This document shows, in pieces, positions 25,901-34,836 of a stretch of DNA of 64,000 nucleotides. A program made the translations under genes and the position numbers. Below the pieces are notes generated by a model. That model worked only from the letters and a program-made list of their open reading frames with translations. It did not search any database and was not told the DNA's origin. The first letter of the stretch is position 1. Every line of letters begins with the position of its first letter. This stretch comes from Haloterrigena salina JCM 13891 (GTDB taxonomy: Archaea > Halobacteriota > Halobacteria > Halobacteriales > Natrialbaceae): contig NZ_AOIS01000037.1 of the NCBI RefSeq assembly GCF_000337495.1, positions 1 to 64,000 on the forward strand. Reading direction: 5' to 3'.

Positions 25901-26863
25901 ATGACACGGTCCACCCGCCAGCGGGAGCGAACGCGTGAGACGGACGAGACCGAGGATCAGGAAGGGGTACGCGCTTGCCCCGAGTGTGAATCGGACAATC
26001 TCGTAAAGGACTCCGACCGGGGTGAGCTCATCTGTGAAGACTGTGGGCTCGTCGTGGAGGAGGAAAAAATTGACCCCGGCCCGGAGTGGCGGGCGTTCAA
26101 TCATCAGGAGCGACAGGAGAAGTCCCGCGTCGGCGCGCCGACGACCCAGACGATGCACGACAAGGGGCTGACGACGACCATCGACTGGAAGGACAAAGAC
26201 GCCTATGGTCGCTCCATCTCCTCGAAGAAGCGCAGTCAGATGCACCGACTGCGCAAGTGGCAGGAACGCATCCGTACCAAAGACGCCGGGGAGCGGAATC
26301 TGCAGTTCGCGCTCAGCGAGATCGACCGGATGGCCTCCGCACTCGGGGTCCCTCGGTCCGTCCGCGAGGTCGCCTCAGTCATCTATCGCCGCGCGCTGAA
26401 GGAAGACCTCATCCGTGGCCGCTCGATCGAAGGCGTGGCCACCTCCGCGCTGTACGCCGCCTGTCGAAAGGAAGGCATCCCGCGCTCCCTCGAGGAAATC
26501 TCGGAAGTCTCTCGCGTCGAACGCAAAGAGATCGGTCGCACGTATCGGTACATCTCGCAGGAACTCGGTCTCGAGATGCGCCCCGTCGACCCGAAAAAGT
26601 ACGTCCCCCGCTTCTGTTCCGAACTCGAACTCTCCGAGGAAGTCCAGACCAAGGCCAACGAGATCATCGAGAAGACCGCCGAGGAAGGGCTCCTCTCGGG
26701 CAAGTCTCCCACCGGCTACGCGGCCGCCGCGATCTACGCCGCCTCGCTGCTCTGTAACGAGAAGAAGACCCAGCGAGAGGTCGCCGACGTCGCGCAGGTC
26801 ACGGAAGTGACTATCCGGAACCGGTACCAGGAACAGATCGAAGCGATGGGAATCCACGGCTAA
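25901..26863 (+). CDS. tfb: transcription initiation factor TFB
   Basis: A 320-residue archaeal TFIIB homologue that bridges TBP-bound promoters and RNA polymerase. The N-terminal zinc ribbon uses Cys 26, 29, 45 and 48 (CPEC, CEDC); the B-reader region follows (EWRAFN, RVGAPTT); two cyclin repeats fill the rest (residues about 125-215 and 220-315, with [20 protein letters not shown] and [16 protein letters not shown]). Length is typical. Haloarchaea carry several TFBs, so this is one paralogue and the number cannot be assigned from sequence alone. Confidence 0.97.
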   Translation: MTRSTRQRERTRETDETEDQEGVRACPECESDNLVKDSDRGELICEDCGLVVEEEKIDPGPEWRAFNHQERQEKSRVGAPTTQTMHDKGLTTTIDWKDKDAYGRSISSKKRSQMHRLRKWQERIRTKDAGERNLQFALSEIDRMASALGVPRSVREVASVIYRRALKEDLIRGRSIEGVATSALYAACRKEGIPRSLEEISEVSRVERKEIGRTYRYISQELGLEMRPVDPKKYVPRFCSELELSEEVQTKANEIIEKTAEEGLLSGKSPTGYAAAAIYAASLLCNEKKTQREVADVAQVTEVTIRNRYQEQIEAMGIHG

Positions 26864-26934
26864 CTCGTCCACGACCGTCCCGTCTTTTTATCGGCGCTAT
26901 CCTCACCAGCGACTGCACAACGCTCCGAAGGCGA

Positions 26935-27513
26935 TTACTCGTCGGTGGAGTTGTTCTCGCCGTCGGATTCGTTTCCGTTACCGTCCGCGCTCTCGTTTCC
27001 GCTCTCCCCGCCGTCGCCCTCGGTGACCGTAATCGAGATCTCGTCGGTCATGTCGTAGGCGTTGTGCTGGGCGTCGCCGGCCTGGGCACAGAGGTTGTGT
27101 TCCCCCGGCTCGAGTTCGAGTTCGGTCTCGAGTTCGCCGTTCGAGAGGTGGTAAAAGCCGTCTTCCTGCGGAATCACGTACTCCGGTTCGACGCAGCCTT
27201 CGTCGACGATCACGTGGAGGTGTCCGGCCCCGTTCTCGGGCGTCGTGTCCTCGCCAACCGGCTGCAGTTCGAAGTTCTCGACCTCTATTTCGATTCCGAC
27301 GGGAGTCGAGACCTCGGCGCCGTCTTGCGGATCGACGAACGCGAGCTCGCCCTCCGGATCCGAGTAGTTGACGTTCTCGACGGGTTCGTCGTCGGTCTCG
27401 TTCTCCTCGGGTCCTTCGTCTTCGTTTGAGTCGCCGCCACAGCCGGCGACGGTGGCGATTCCGGCCACAGCGCTTGCGGTGAGGTACTGGCGTCGCGTCG
27501 GTGTTCGTGTCAT
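26935..27513 (-). CDS. DUF4399-domain Tat lipoprotein
   Basis: A 192-residue lipoprotein. TRRQYLTAS and TVAGC (Cys 25) form the Tat lipobox signal. After an acidic linker, residues about 65-165 match DUF4399: a beta-sandwich with GHLHVIVDEGC, YHLSNGELETELELEPGEH and a NLCAQAGDAQHNAY ending. The His pairs and Cys residues resemble a metal site, but no function is established. The C-terminal 25 residues are Asn/Gly/Glu/Ser-rich with N-x-S/T sequons. The ATG at 27513 is preferred over a frame open further upstream. It converges with the TFB gene. Confidence 0.8.
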   Translation of the reverse strand: MTRTPTRRQYLTASAVAGIATVAGCGGDSNEDEGPEENETDDEPVENVNYSDPEGELAFVDPQDGAEVSTPVGIEIEVENFELQPVGEDTTPENGAGHLHVIVDEGCVEPEYVIPQEDGFYHLSNGELETELELEPGEHNLCAQAGDAQHNAYDMTDEISITVTEGDGGESGNESADGNGNESDGENNSTDE

Positions 27514-27817
27514 GGGAAATCGATAATGTGGCGGTGCGGTGATCGAATTCGGTCGATCGGCGGCGTTCCCGGCGGCCGCTCGAGGACCGATCGGCGACCG
27601 GGTCGACGGAACGTCCATCGGCTTACGGAGACGGCAATCTGTACCCTAGCTGGCGTCTTCACGGCGAAAAACCCACGCCCTGCGTTCGCTACGGCGCCAG
27701 CCCGTCCCGGCGCTCGAGGGGAACACGCACCGTCCCGATCCGAGCGCAACCGGTATCCCATGGCGAAGTCCGTGGGCAGTGCGATCCGATTCGGGACGGA
27801 GACGTACCTCGACGGCG

Positions 27818-28153
27818 TTATTCGCCGTCGCCGTTCGTTTCGTTTTCTTCGGAGTCGTTGCCGCCGGTTTCGTTGCCGCCGGTTTCGTTGCCGTCGGTTT
27901 CGTTGCCGTCGCTCTCGTTGCCGTCAGTCTCGTTCGTTTCGTTGTCCTCGGTCTCGTTGGTCGCGAAACCGTTCTCCTCCTCGCTCTCGTTTTCTTCCGG
28001 CGTCTCCGATTCGTTGTCTTCCGGCGCCGCCGGCTCCTCCTGATCTTCACCGTTACCGCCACCACCACCACCATCGCCACAGCCGGCCAGCGCCGCGAGA
28101 CCGACTGCGCCGCTCAGTGCGATCACTCGTCTGCGAGTAGGTTGAGTCGTCAT
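27818..28153 (-). CDS. short Tat lipoprotein made of sequon repeats
   Basis: A 111-residue lipoprotein with TRRRVIALSG and LAGC (Cys 25) as a Tat lipobox signal. The mature part has no globular domain: a Gly run, a Pro/Glu stretch and then tandem repeats of the type NET-DG / NES-DG giving about ten N-x-S/T sequons. At the DNA level the repeats have a 15-base period (about 27853-27950). It is probably an extended, heavily glycosylated surface stalk. It lies just upstream of the DUF4399 lipoprotein gene on the same strand, with about 300 bases between. Confidence 0.7.
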   Translation of the reverse strand: MTTQPTRRRVIALSGAVGLAALAGCGDGGGGGGNGEDQEEPAAPEDNESETPEENESEEENGFATNETEDNETNETDGNESDGNETDGNETGGNETGGNDSEENETNGDGE

Positions 28154-28437
28154 TGTGGCCTCGCTAGATTGCCGGCGAGTGAGAGTCAAGAGAATGTGGA
28201 GCCTAGCCGCGAGGCGCTGATACCAACGCGTGTTTACGCGGCCCGGATCGAGGCGCGGTCGTCGAGCCGGTATCGACCGACCGAGACGACGTGGACGCGC
28301 GACCGAGGCGACCGGTTCGGGCGAAATCCGGCGCACCGACTCGGCGACGTCGAATCGGAAAACGAACCCTTACTGACCCGGCGGCCGCTCTCGATTCCGA
28401 GTCGCGACGGCGCGGCGAACGCGACCGGTCGGTTCGC

Positions 28438-29088
28438 TCACTCCTCCTTGCCGACGCTGATGACCTGTAGCAGCGAGTAGACGGGGACGCCCTCGAGTTC
28501 CTCGACGCCCTGCTTGTCCGCGAGGACCACGCAGGCAAGCGGTTCGCCGCCTTCCGCGCGGATGGCCTCGATGGTCTCGCGCATCGTCGTGCCGCTGGTG
28601 ATCGTGTCGTCGACGATGTAGCACTCGCGGTCGCGGATGCCCGCGAAGTTCCGGCTGAACGTGCCGCCCAACTCATCGATGTCGCCCTCCTCCCACTGGT
28701 GTTTCGCGGGGGTGTACGTTCCCAGGTCGGTCTCGAGTTCCCGGGCGACCAGCGTCGCGATGGGGCCGCCGGCCTTCTCGATGCCGATCGTCAGATCGAC
28801 GTCCTCGCCGTGTTTGGCGAGCATGTCGGCCATCGCCTCCGCGATCGCGCTCATGCGTTTGCTGTCCCGGCCAATAGCCGACCAATCGACGTGGATGTCC
28901 TGAGGGCCGCTGGGGCTCGCGGTGCCGTTCTGCGGTCGGTCGCTGGGCTGTGTCGTTGCGTCGCTGCGCTCGACGAGCCAGCTCGCCGTCTCCCGGGAGA
29001 CGTTCAGTTCGTCCGCAATCTCTCCCTTCGAGAGGCCCCGGGCTGCGAGCTCGGCCGCGCTCTCGATGAGGTCGTCGACGTTTTTCAT
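28438..29088 (-). CDS. gfcR: sugar-catabolism regulator GfcR (PRTase-like)
   Basis: A 216-residue protein with an N-terminal helix-turn-helix (LSKGEIADELNVSRETASWLV, residues about 19-39) fused to a type I phosphoribosyltransferase fold whose PRPP motif is VDDTITSGTT (159-168). It matches GfcR, the Haloferax transcriptional activator of glucose and fructose breakdown genes, often annotated as orotate phosphoribosyltransferase-like. The gene overlaps the end of glucose dehydrogenase by 4 bases (ATGA), so it is co-translated with a likely target pathway. Activation by a sugar intermediate is known for the family, not visible here. Confidence 0.93.
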   Translation of the reverse strand: MKNVDDLIESAAELAARGLSKGEIADELNVSRETASWLVERSDATTQPSDRPQNGTASPSGPQDIHVDWSAIGRDSKRMSAIAEAMADMLAKHGEDVDLTIGIEKAGGPIATLVARELETDLGTYTPAKHQWEEGDIDELGGTFSRNFAGIRDRECYIVDDTITSGTTMRETIEAIRAEGGEPLACVVLADKQGVEELEGVPVYSLLQVISVGKEE

Positions 29089-30182
29089 ATGTGACTGAAT
29101 TCGACGGCCGTTTTTATAGTCGTGTCGTCGTCGGCAGTCGCGTCGTCGGTCGGGTCCGAAAACGCTCGTTTGTACTCCTCGAGGCCGTAGACGCCGCTCA
29201 CGACGTCTTCGATGACCCACGACGGCAGGCCAGCCATCGTATCGATGGCCGACGCGAAGTGATCGCGGTTCGAGTTGACGCTGCCGACGACGGCCTTGTT
29301 GTGCAAGACCAGCTCGCGGTGGAGGCGACCGCCCTCGACTTCGAAGCTCCAGTCACCGGGGACGCCCAGCAGGGCGGCGACGCCGTTGGGTGCGAGCGCC
29401 TCGATCGACTCGAACGCGTGTTTCGCGTAGCCGGTGGCCTCGTAGACGACGTCCATCGGCTCGTGGACCTCGGGAATCTCCGGGACCGGCGTCTCGCGGG
29501 AGTCGATGTACGTCACGTCGAGTTCGTCGAGGATGGCGATCGACGGATGGGGTCGGTCGCGCCGGCCCAGACAGTAGACCCGGTCGTATCCCATCGTCGT
29601 CCGGAACATCGCCGCCGTCAGCAGGCCCAACGAGCCGTTACCGAGGACGAGCACGGATTCGGGCTGCCAGTCGAACGCCGACCGCGCCGCGGCGGCGTGT
29701 TCGATGGCCTTCTCGGTGATGCTGATCGGCTCGACGAGGAAACCGACCGGCGCGAGGTCGGCGGAGATCGGTACGAGGCAATCGGCGGGACTCGTGAAGT
29801 ATTCGGCCATGAAGCCGTGGGCGCCGACGATTCCGCGCTCGACGTACGCTCCCTCGGGCGCCATGTCGGGCTCGCCGCGCTCGAAGTAGTCGTTCGTCTC
29901 TACTCCCGCCGGCGGTCGACGCACCGTCGGGACGACGTACTGCCCCTCCTCGAGGTCGGTGCCGTTGGGATCTTCGACGACGCCGACGGCCTCGTGACCG
30001 AGGACGAGGCGGTCGTCGCCGTCGGGGACGCCGCCGTGACTGCCGGCGATGACCTCGTCGTCGGTGCCGTCGACGCCGACGCGGAGCGTCCGAACGAGGG
30101 CTTCGCCGGGTGCTGGTTCGGGAACGGGTAGGTCGATCAACGACGGCGTCCCCGCCCCGGGCTCAACTGCGATAGCTTTCAT
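29085..30182 (-). CDS. gdh: glucose 1-dehydrogenase
   Basis: A 365-residue zinc-dependent medium-chain dehydrogenase oxidising glucose to gluconolactone, first step of the semi-phosphorylative Entner-Doudoroff route. The haloarchaeal zinc ligands are in place: Asp 38 (GVDGTDDEV), His 63 and Glu 64 (GHEAVG), and the Glu of LVEP near 151. The Rossmann motif LVLGNGSLGLL is near 182. Asp 38 instead of Cys is a hallmark of halophilic Gdh. It is the first gene of a two-gene unit with gfcR. Confidence 0.95.
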   Translation of the reverse strand: MKAIAVEPGAGTPSLIDLPVPEPAPGEALVRTLRVGVDGTDDEVIAGSHGGVPDGDDRLVLGHEAVGVVEDPNGTDLEEGQYVVPTVRRPPAGVETNDYFERGEPDMAPEGAYVERGIVGAHGFMAEYFTSPADCLVPISADLAPVGFLVEPISITEKAIEHAAAARSAFDWQPESVLVLGNGSLGLLTAAMFRTTMGYDRVYCLGRRDRPHPSIAILDELDVTYIDSRETPVPEIPEVHEPMDVVYEATGYAKHAFESIEALAPNGVAALLGVPGDWSFEVEGGRLHRELVLHNKAVVGSVNSNRDHFASAIDTMAGLPSWVIEDVVSGVYGLEEYKRAFSDPTDDATADDDTTIKTAVEFSHI

Positions 30183-30210
30183 GTGAACTGCCTACGCACC
30201 GCAGGACTAA

Positions 30211-30220
30211 GTATTTATTC
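30211..30220 (-). promoter_or_regulatory. TATA box of the gdh-gfcR operon
   Basis: GAATAAATAC on the minus strand, about 30 bases ahead of the gdh ATG, consistent with a leaderless or near-leaderless transcript. GfcR would be expected to bind near this element if it activates its own operon; no clear repeat marks such a site. Confidence 0.55.
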
Positions 30221-30307
30221 CTATTCGAGTAAAAACACAGGGCTCCCGTTCGCGCGTCGTCGCCGGCACTGAAAACGATTATCCGGCTGCTCCTGTCAGT
30301 AGCTCTC

Positions 30308-31579
30308 ATGGAACGATACGATCTCGTCTATCGGCTCTACGACGAGTACGACACGGACCGGCTGCGGGAGTACCAGGCGTTCGTCGACGTCTTCCCGGCG
30401 ATCGACTCCCGCGTCGCACTCGAGCACTGGCAGGGCGCCAACGAGGAACTCGAGCGGCGGAAAGACGAGATCCGCGGCGACTTCGCGGCTGGCGAGACGT
30501 TCGCGGAGGTCGCCGCCCGCGCCGACCGCGATCAGGCCTTCACCGCGCTGGACCTCGAGGCCAAGTACGGCCGCGCGGTCAACGTCCTCGTGTTGGACGT
30601 CGACGAGACGTTGCGCTCCGCGGGGGGAACGGACAACGAGATCCCCCGCGACACGCTCCACGTCCTGACGGAGTTCCACGAGGCGGGCGTCCCGATCGTC
30701 ATCTGTACCGGCCAGACCTTGGAGAACGTCAAGGGGTTCGCCATCCAGGGGCTGGGCAGCGAGATCGTCCACTCGGGGAACCTCTCGATCGTCTACGAGG
30801 CCGGGACGGGCGTGTTCACGCCGGGCCACGGCGCCGACACGAAGCAACTGCTCTATGAGGAGTTAGACGCCGAGATCCGGGACGTCTTCGACGACGTTCG
30901 TGCGCGGGTGCTTCCCGAGGCTCCCGAGGGCCTCCGGCGGGGCTGTCACCTGCAGGGCAACGAGTTCAACGTCACGATGAAGCCCAACTACGAGACCGGC
31001 TCCGCGAAGGCCCGGGAGACCATCGATGCGGCGCTGGTCTACCTGATCGACCTGCTGGCCGACGCCGTCGGCACGGCCCTCGAAGCGTCGCGCGACGACG
31101 GAGCGATCGAGCTCGCGGGCGAGACGGTCACCGACTGGACGCGGGCCTTCTACGCCGATCAGGACCCCGAAATCAGGAGCGTCCTCGAGAGCGAGGGCGG
31201 CTATCCCGACCTCGATGGCGACGCCGTCCCCGAGCCGCTGACTGACGTCCTCGACCGGATCGACGTCGCCTACTACGAGGCCGACGCGGCCGAGATCGGC
31301 AGCCTCGAGTTGAACAAGGTCGTCGGCGTCGAGCGCGCGCTGGACGTGTTGGGCGTCGACGACCCGTTCTCGCTCGTGATGGGCGACTCGAAGAGCGACC
31401 TGCGCGTGATGAAATGGGCCGACGAACACGACGCGGGGATCGCCGCGGCGCCCGAACATGCCTCCCAAGACACCTTAGAGCACGTCCTCGAGACCGACGA
31501 ACTCGTCTTCGACCGCGGGAAGAGCGTGGACGTGCTGCGGACGATATATGCGATGAACAGACTGGCGCGACTCGATTGA
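30308..31579 (+). CDS. HAD-superfamily hydrolase
   Basis: A 423-residue protein with HAD phosphatase motifs: VLDVDETL (nucleophile Asp and acid/base Asp, near residue 98), ICTGQT (motif II), LELNKVVGVE (motif III Lys) and MGDSKSDLRVMKWA (motif IV). The cap inserted between motifs II and III is long, as in Cof/trehalose-6-phosphate or sucrose phosphatase-type enzymes. An N-terminal helical domain of about 90 residues has no clear counterpart that I know. It is divergent from gdh with only 125 bases between, which hints at sugar-phosphate metabolism. Confidence 0.8.
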   Translation: MERYDLVYRLYDEYDTDRLREYQAFVDVFPAIDSRVALEHWQGANEELERRKDEIRGDFAAGETFAEVAARADRDQAFTALDLEAKYGRAVNVLVLDVDETLRSAGGTDNEIPRDTLHVLTEFHEAGVPIVICTGQTLENVKGFAIQGLGSEIVHSGNLSIVYEAGTGVFTPGHGADTKQLLYEELDAEIRDVFDDVRARVLPEAPEGLRRGCHLQGNEFNVTMKPNYETGSAKARETIDAALVYLIDLLADAVGTALEASRDDGAIELAGETVTDWTRAFYADQDPEIRSVLESEGGYPDLDGDAVPEPLTDVLDRIDVAYYEADAAEIGSLELNKVVGVERALDVLGVDDPFSLVMGDSKSDLRVMKWADEHDAGIAAAPEHASQDTLEHVLETDELVFDRGKSVDVLRTIYAMNRLARLD

Positions 31580-31941
31580 GTCGGGAGCGGAAGTCGACGT
31601 AGTCGTCTCTCGTGGCTCGCGTCGGACGGGTGCGACCGATCGTTCCGCCGCCCTAACAGCTCCGACGTGCTGACCGTCATCGACGGTGAGCAGCTGTCTT
31701 AAACGGCTGGAAGACAAAAGCCTGCTCATCAACCGGACGGGAGCGCTATCGAGTGGTAGCACGATCCGAGCGGGTGTGGCGCCGACGAGCACGCCGGCAT
31801 CGCCGAGTGCCGACAGGCGCTCTCGCCACCCCTGACGTGGATCGGCGAGGCAATTATGAGACGATTCGGGTCCCCACACACGTACGACAACGGCATCGTT
31901 CATCGACCGGACTCGAGCTCTACCGACGGGGTGATCGACCG
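31580..31941. other. intergenic region upstream of BAT-type regulator
   Basis: I see no convincing gene in this 362-base gap. A frame in phase with the regulator is open back to a GTG at 31753, but its translation is Arg-rich and unlike haloarchaeal protein, so it is probably non-coding. A TATA-like TCTTAAAC near 31694 is the best promoter candidate; that would mean a long leader or an unannotated short RNA. Confidence 0.4.
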
Positions 31942-32619
31942 ATGACGACGATCGCAGAGCTCACGCTTTCGACCGACGAATTCGCGCTCGCCGAGACGTT
32001 ACAGCGACTGCCGGAGATGGAGGTCCGCGTCGAAAGCGTTGTCGCCGAGGGACCGGTGCGGACGACGCCTCTCGTCTGGTTCTCGAACGTCGATCCCGAC
32101 GCGATCGACGAGGCCCTCGAAGACGATCCCACCGTCGCCGACTACCAGCAACTCCTCGAAAACACCGACGACGACGAGTGGTTCTACCGCCTCCAGTACG
32201 GCGAGGACGTCGGCTCCGTCTGTTGTGCGGTCTACTCCAACGGCGGCACGCTACTCGACGCGCAGGTCAGCGAGGGCCAGTGGACGCTCCGACTGCTCTT
32301 CCCCGAGCGCGAGGAACTCTCCGACGCCGTCTCGGCCATCGAGGAACAGGGCGCTCGCGTCGACGTCCGCCGGATGGTCGAGGCCGGCCAGGACGAGGAC
32401 CTCGAGACGACCGCGGCGCTGACCGAGCCCCAGCAGGAGGCGATCGCCGAAGCCTACCGTCAGGGCTACTACGACGTCCCGCGGGAGATTTCGCTCGAGG
32501 AACTGGCTAACGAACTCAATATCTCTCACCAGGCGTTGTCCGAGCGGCTCCGTCGGGCCAACCGCGTGCTCGCCAGCGAGCAACTCGACGAGCCGACGGG
32601 CGAACTGGCGACCGAGTAG
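31942..32619 (+). CDS. BAT-type HTH_10 transcriptional regulator
   Basis: A 225-residue member of the bacterio-opsin-activator-related family. The N-terminal half (residues about 1-160) is the beta-rich BAT sensor-like domain starting MTTIAELTLSTDEFAL; the C-terminal HTH_10 shows LTEPQQEAIAEAYRQGYYDVPREISLEELANELNISHQALSERLRRA (read in parts). It belongs to the same subfamily as the regulator at 55821-56483 in this window. Ligand and targets are unknown. The ATG at 31942 aligns with that paralogue. Confidence 0.88.
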   Translation: MTTIAELTLSTDEFALAETLQRLPEMEVRVESVVAEGPVRTTPLVWFSNVDPDAIDEALEDDPTVADYQQLLENTDDDEWFYRLQYGEDVGSVCCAVYSNGGTLLDAQVSEGQWTLRLLFPEREELSDAVSAIEEQGARVDVRRMVEAGQDEDLETTAALTEPQQEAIAEAYRQGYYDVPREISLEELANELNISHQALSERLRRANRVLASEQLDEPTGELATE

Positions 32620-32759
32620 CGGTCCGGCCGAATCAGCGTGCGGATCGCGCCAAACGGCGTCGGAACGCGGGATCGCTGATTCTAACGCCCGGAACCATCC
32701 CGTCGATCGAACGTGCCGTAAGGCTGTCTTTTATGGCCGTTCACGGCGGATGAACGGCT

Positions 32760-33707
32760 ATGTCACACCACGAACCCGGAGCCGACGACCCGCTGGATCT
32801 CCACGGCGTCGTCCCGCCGACGGTCACCGCGTTCCACGAGGACGAATCGGTCGACTACGGGACGACGGCCGAACACGCCCGCTTCGTCGTCGACCGGGGC
32901 GTCCACGGCGTCTTCCCGCTGGGAACCAACGGCGAGTTCCCGCTGCTGACCGGCGAGGAACGACGGGGCGTCGTCGAGGCCGTCGTCGACGAAGTCGGCG
33001 GCGAGGTCCCCGTCATCGCCGGCGTCGGCGCGCCGAGTACCTACGAGACCATCGCACACGCCGAACACGCCGAGTCCGTCGGCGCCGACGGCATCGTCGT
33101 CGTCACGCCCTACTACTATCCGGTCGACCACGAGGCCGCGCTCACCCACTACCGGCGCGTCGCCGAGGCCGTCTCTCTGCCGGTCTACGTCTATCACATC
33201 CCCAGCAAGACCGGCAACGAACTCGCCCTCGAGACGCTCGCCGAACTCACCGAGATCGACAATCTCGCGGGCGTCAAGGACTCGAGCAAGAACGTTCCCT
33301 GGCTCGCCCAGGCGATCGACGCCCATCCCGACCTGACCTTCCTCGCGGGGTCGGACTCGCTGCTGTTTACGGGGCTGGAGATCGGTTGTTCCGGTCTCGT
33401 CAGCGCCGTCGCGAACGTCTTCCCGGAACTCGTCGTCGACGTCTACGAAGCCTACGACGACGGCGACGAGGAGCGCGCCCGCGAACTGCAGAGCCGGGTG
33501 TTCGACGTCCGCGACGCGTTCAAACACGGCGGCGGGTACATGTCCGGCGTCAAGACCGCTCTGCGGTTCCGGGGATTCGACGCCGGGCCGCTCCGGAGTC
33601 CCCTCCGGCTGAAAGACGAGGCGTCGGCCGACGAACTGCGCGAGCGACTCGAGGCGCTCGAGTTACAGGATGAGCGCTCTCGTTCGAACGGTTCCGGTGA
33701 GCAGTAG
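32760..33707 (+). CDS. dihydrodipicolinate synthase / KDG aldolase family protein
   Basis: A 315-residue class I aldolase of the DapA/NAL family, a TIM barrel that forms a Schiff base with pyruvate. Pyruvate-binding GTNGEF (residues 55-60), catalytic Tyr 145 (VYHIP) and Schiff-base Lys 173 (AGVKDSS) are visible. It could be DapA (lysine synthesis) or a 2-keto-3-deoxy-gluconate aldolase of the sugar pathway that Gdh feeds; sequence alone does not decide, and no other dap gene is near. The final 45 bases overlap the end of the opposite-strand lipoprotein gene. Confidence 0.82.
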   Translation: MSHHEPGADDPLDLHGVVPPTVTAFHEDESVDYGTTAEHARFVVDRGVHGVFPLGTNGEFPLLTGEERRGVVEAVVDEVGGEVPVIAGVGAPSTYETIAHAEHAESVGADGIVVVTPYYYPVDHEAALTHYRRVAEAVSLPVYVYHIPSKTGNELALETLAELTEIDNLAGVKDSSKNVPWLAQAIDAHPDLTFLAGSDSLLFTGLEIGCSGLVSAVANVFPELVVDVYEAYDDGDEERARELQSRVFDVRDAFKHGGGYMSGVKTALRFRGFDAGPLRSPLRLKDEASADELRERLEALELQDERSRSNGSGEQ

Positions 33708-34814
33708 CGTCCGGCCGTCCGTGTCGATCGAGTAGTCCTCGAGCGTCGCGAACTCGTCGCCGATGTCGCGGTTCGAATCGACGTAGTCGTCGAGGGTGTC
33801 CGCGTCGGCGGCGCCCTCGCTCTCGTACAGGTAGACCTTGCGGAGATCGGTCGAGTCGCCGTCGAACTCGTGCGCGGTCGCCGTCCCGACCAACCCCTCC
33901 TCCCAGTCGCCGAAGTCGTTGGCCTTCTTCCGATCGGCGAGTTCCTCGTCGGACAGGTCGTCGAGGTCGGTGTCACTGGGTAGCCCCAACTGCGTCTTCA
34001 GCCGTGACTCGGCCGACTCGTGAACGGTCGAGTCGTCCATATGTCCGTTATCGAACGACGACAGCAACGCCTCGCCGTCGTCCGTCTCGGACCAGCGCCC
34101 GTCCGCGTTCGCGTGGGCGTCGATCGCCGCCTCGAGCGCGGCGGTCGCATCGAGATAGCCGTCGCCGTCCGCTTCGACGACGTACTCGTCGCTGACGCCG
34201 AAGGCTCGTCCATCGGTCTCGTAGAGATCGAACCCCTCGCGTTCGCCGGCGCTCTCGAGGCCGTTGTCGCTGTCCTCGGGGAATTGACCGTCGGCCCAGT
34301 CGTTCAGGTTCTCCTCGATGGTCGCGGGGTCGAACGACCCCGCAAACGTGGCGACAGTGAGCGACTGCCGTTCCGTCCGTTCCCTGTCTCTGTATCCCGT
34401 GTTGTAGGAGTACGTGAACTCGTAGTTCACGCGCTGGGAGAGTTGCCAATCGAGGTCGCTCGCGCTCACACCGACTCTGCTCCGCCGGTCGGACCCTTGC
34501 TGGAGCGGCCAGTAGGTGAGGAGTTCCTCCTCGTTGTCGAAGACGGCCTGGGGGACGACGCCGTTGAACGTTCGGTTTCGCTGCTCGTTGCTCTGTAGTT
34601 CGGCGCTCTCGTAATCGTTCGACAGTTCGTCGTCCCGGAAGAGGTCCGTGAACGAGGGGGCGACGAGCCACGAGTCGACGTCGGCGTTCGACGCGCCGCC
34701 GTCGCCGACGAACGGGAGGCTACTCGTACACCCGGCCAGTCCCCCGAGACCGACCGCGGCCGCGCCTGCACTGCTAGTTCGTAGGAAGTTCCGTCTGGAG
34801 ATGTCCTCAGACAT
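33663..34814 (-). CDS. Tat-exported lipoprotein of unknown function
   Basis: A 383-residue secreted lipoprotein with SRRNFLRTSS and GLAGC (Cys 29). The mature part is acidic, has beta-rich stretches, and no domain I can name. The segment TYSYNTGYRDRERTERQSLTVATFAG and the later ATLEDYSIDTDGRTLLLTGTVR suggest a repeated alpha/beta unit. The ATG at 34814 is chosen since the frame opens further upstream only into AT-rich promoter DNA. The C-terminal coding end overlaps the end of the aldolase gene on the other strand. Confidence 0.72.
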   Translation of the reverse strand: MSEDISRRNFLRTSSAGAAAVGLGGLAGCTSSLPFVGDGGASNADVDSWLVAPSFTDLFRDDELSNDYESAELQSNEQRNRTFNGVVPQAVFDNEEELLTYWPLQQGSDRRSRVGVSASDLDWQLSQRVNYEFTYSYNTGYRDRERTERQSLTVATFAGSFDPATIEENLNDWADGQFPEDSDNGLESAGEREGFDLYETDGRAFGVSDEYVVEADGDGYLDATAALEAAIDAHANADGRWSETDDGEALLSSFDNGHMDDSTVHESAESRLKTQLGLPSDTDLDDLSDEELADRKKANDFGDWEEGLVGTATAHEFDGDSTDLRKVYLYESEGAADADTLDDYVDSNRDIGDEFATLEDYSIDTDGRTLLLTGTVRTRALIL

Positions 34815-34823
34815 TACACTATC

Positions 34824-34836
34824 AGTTACAGTAACT
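34824..34836. promoter_or_regulatory. 13-base inverted repeat at lipoprotein promoter
   Basis: AGTTAC-A-GTAACT, a perfect inverted repeat, lies 10 bases ahead of the lipoprotein ATG, between it and a TATA-like AAATACTA (about 34843-34850 on the minus strand). A protein bound here would sit over the transcription start. The rest of the gap to the acyl-CoA dehydrogenase gene is AT-rich. Confidence 0.45.

Noticed and set aside
28438-29088. Orotate phosphoribosyltransferase of pyrimidine synthesis
   Set aside because: The PRTase motif is present, but the N-terminal HTH and coupling to glucose dehydrogenase identify it as the GfcR regulator type.
31753-31941. N-terminal extension of the BAT-type regulator to a GTG
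   Set aside because: The extra residues are Arg-rich and not acidic, and the paralogue at 55821-56483 starts exactly at the equivalent of the ATG at 31942.
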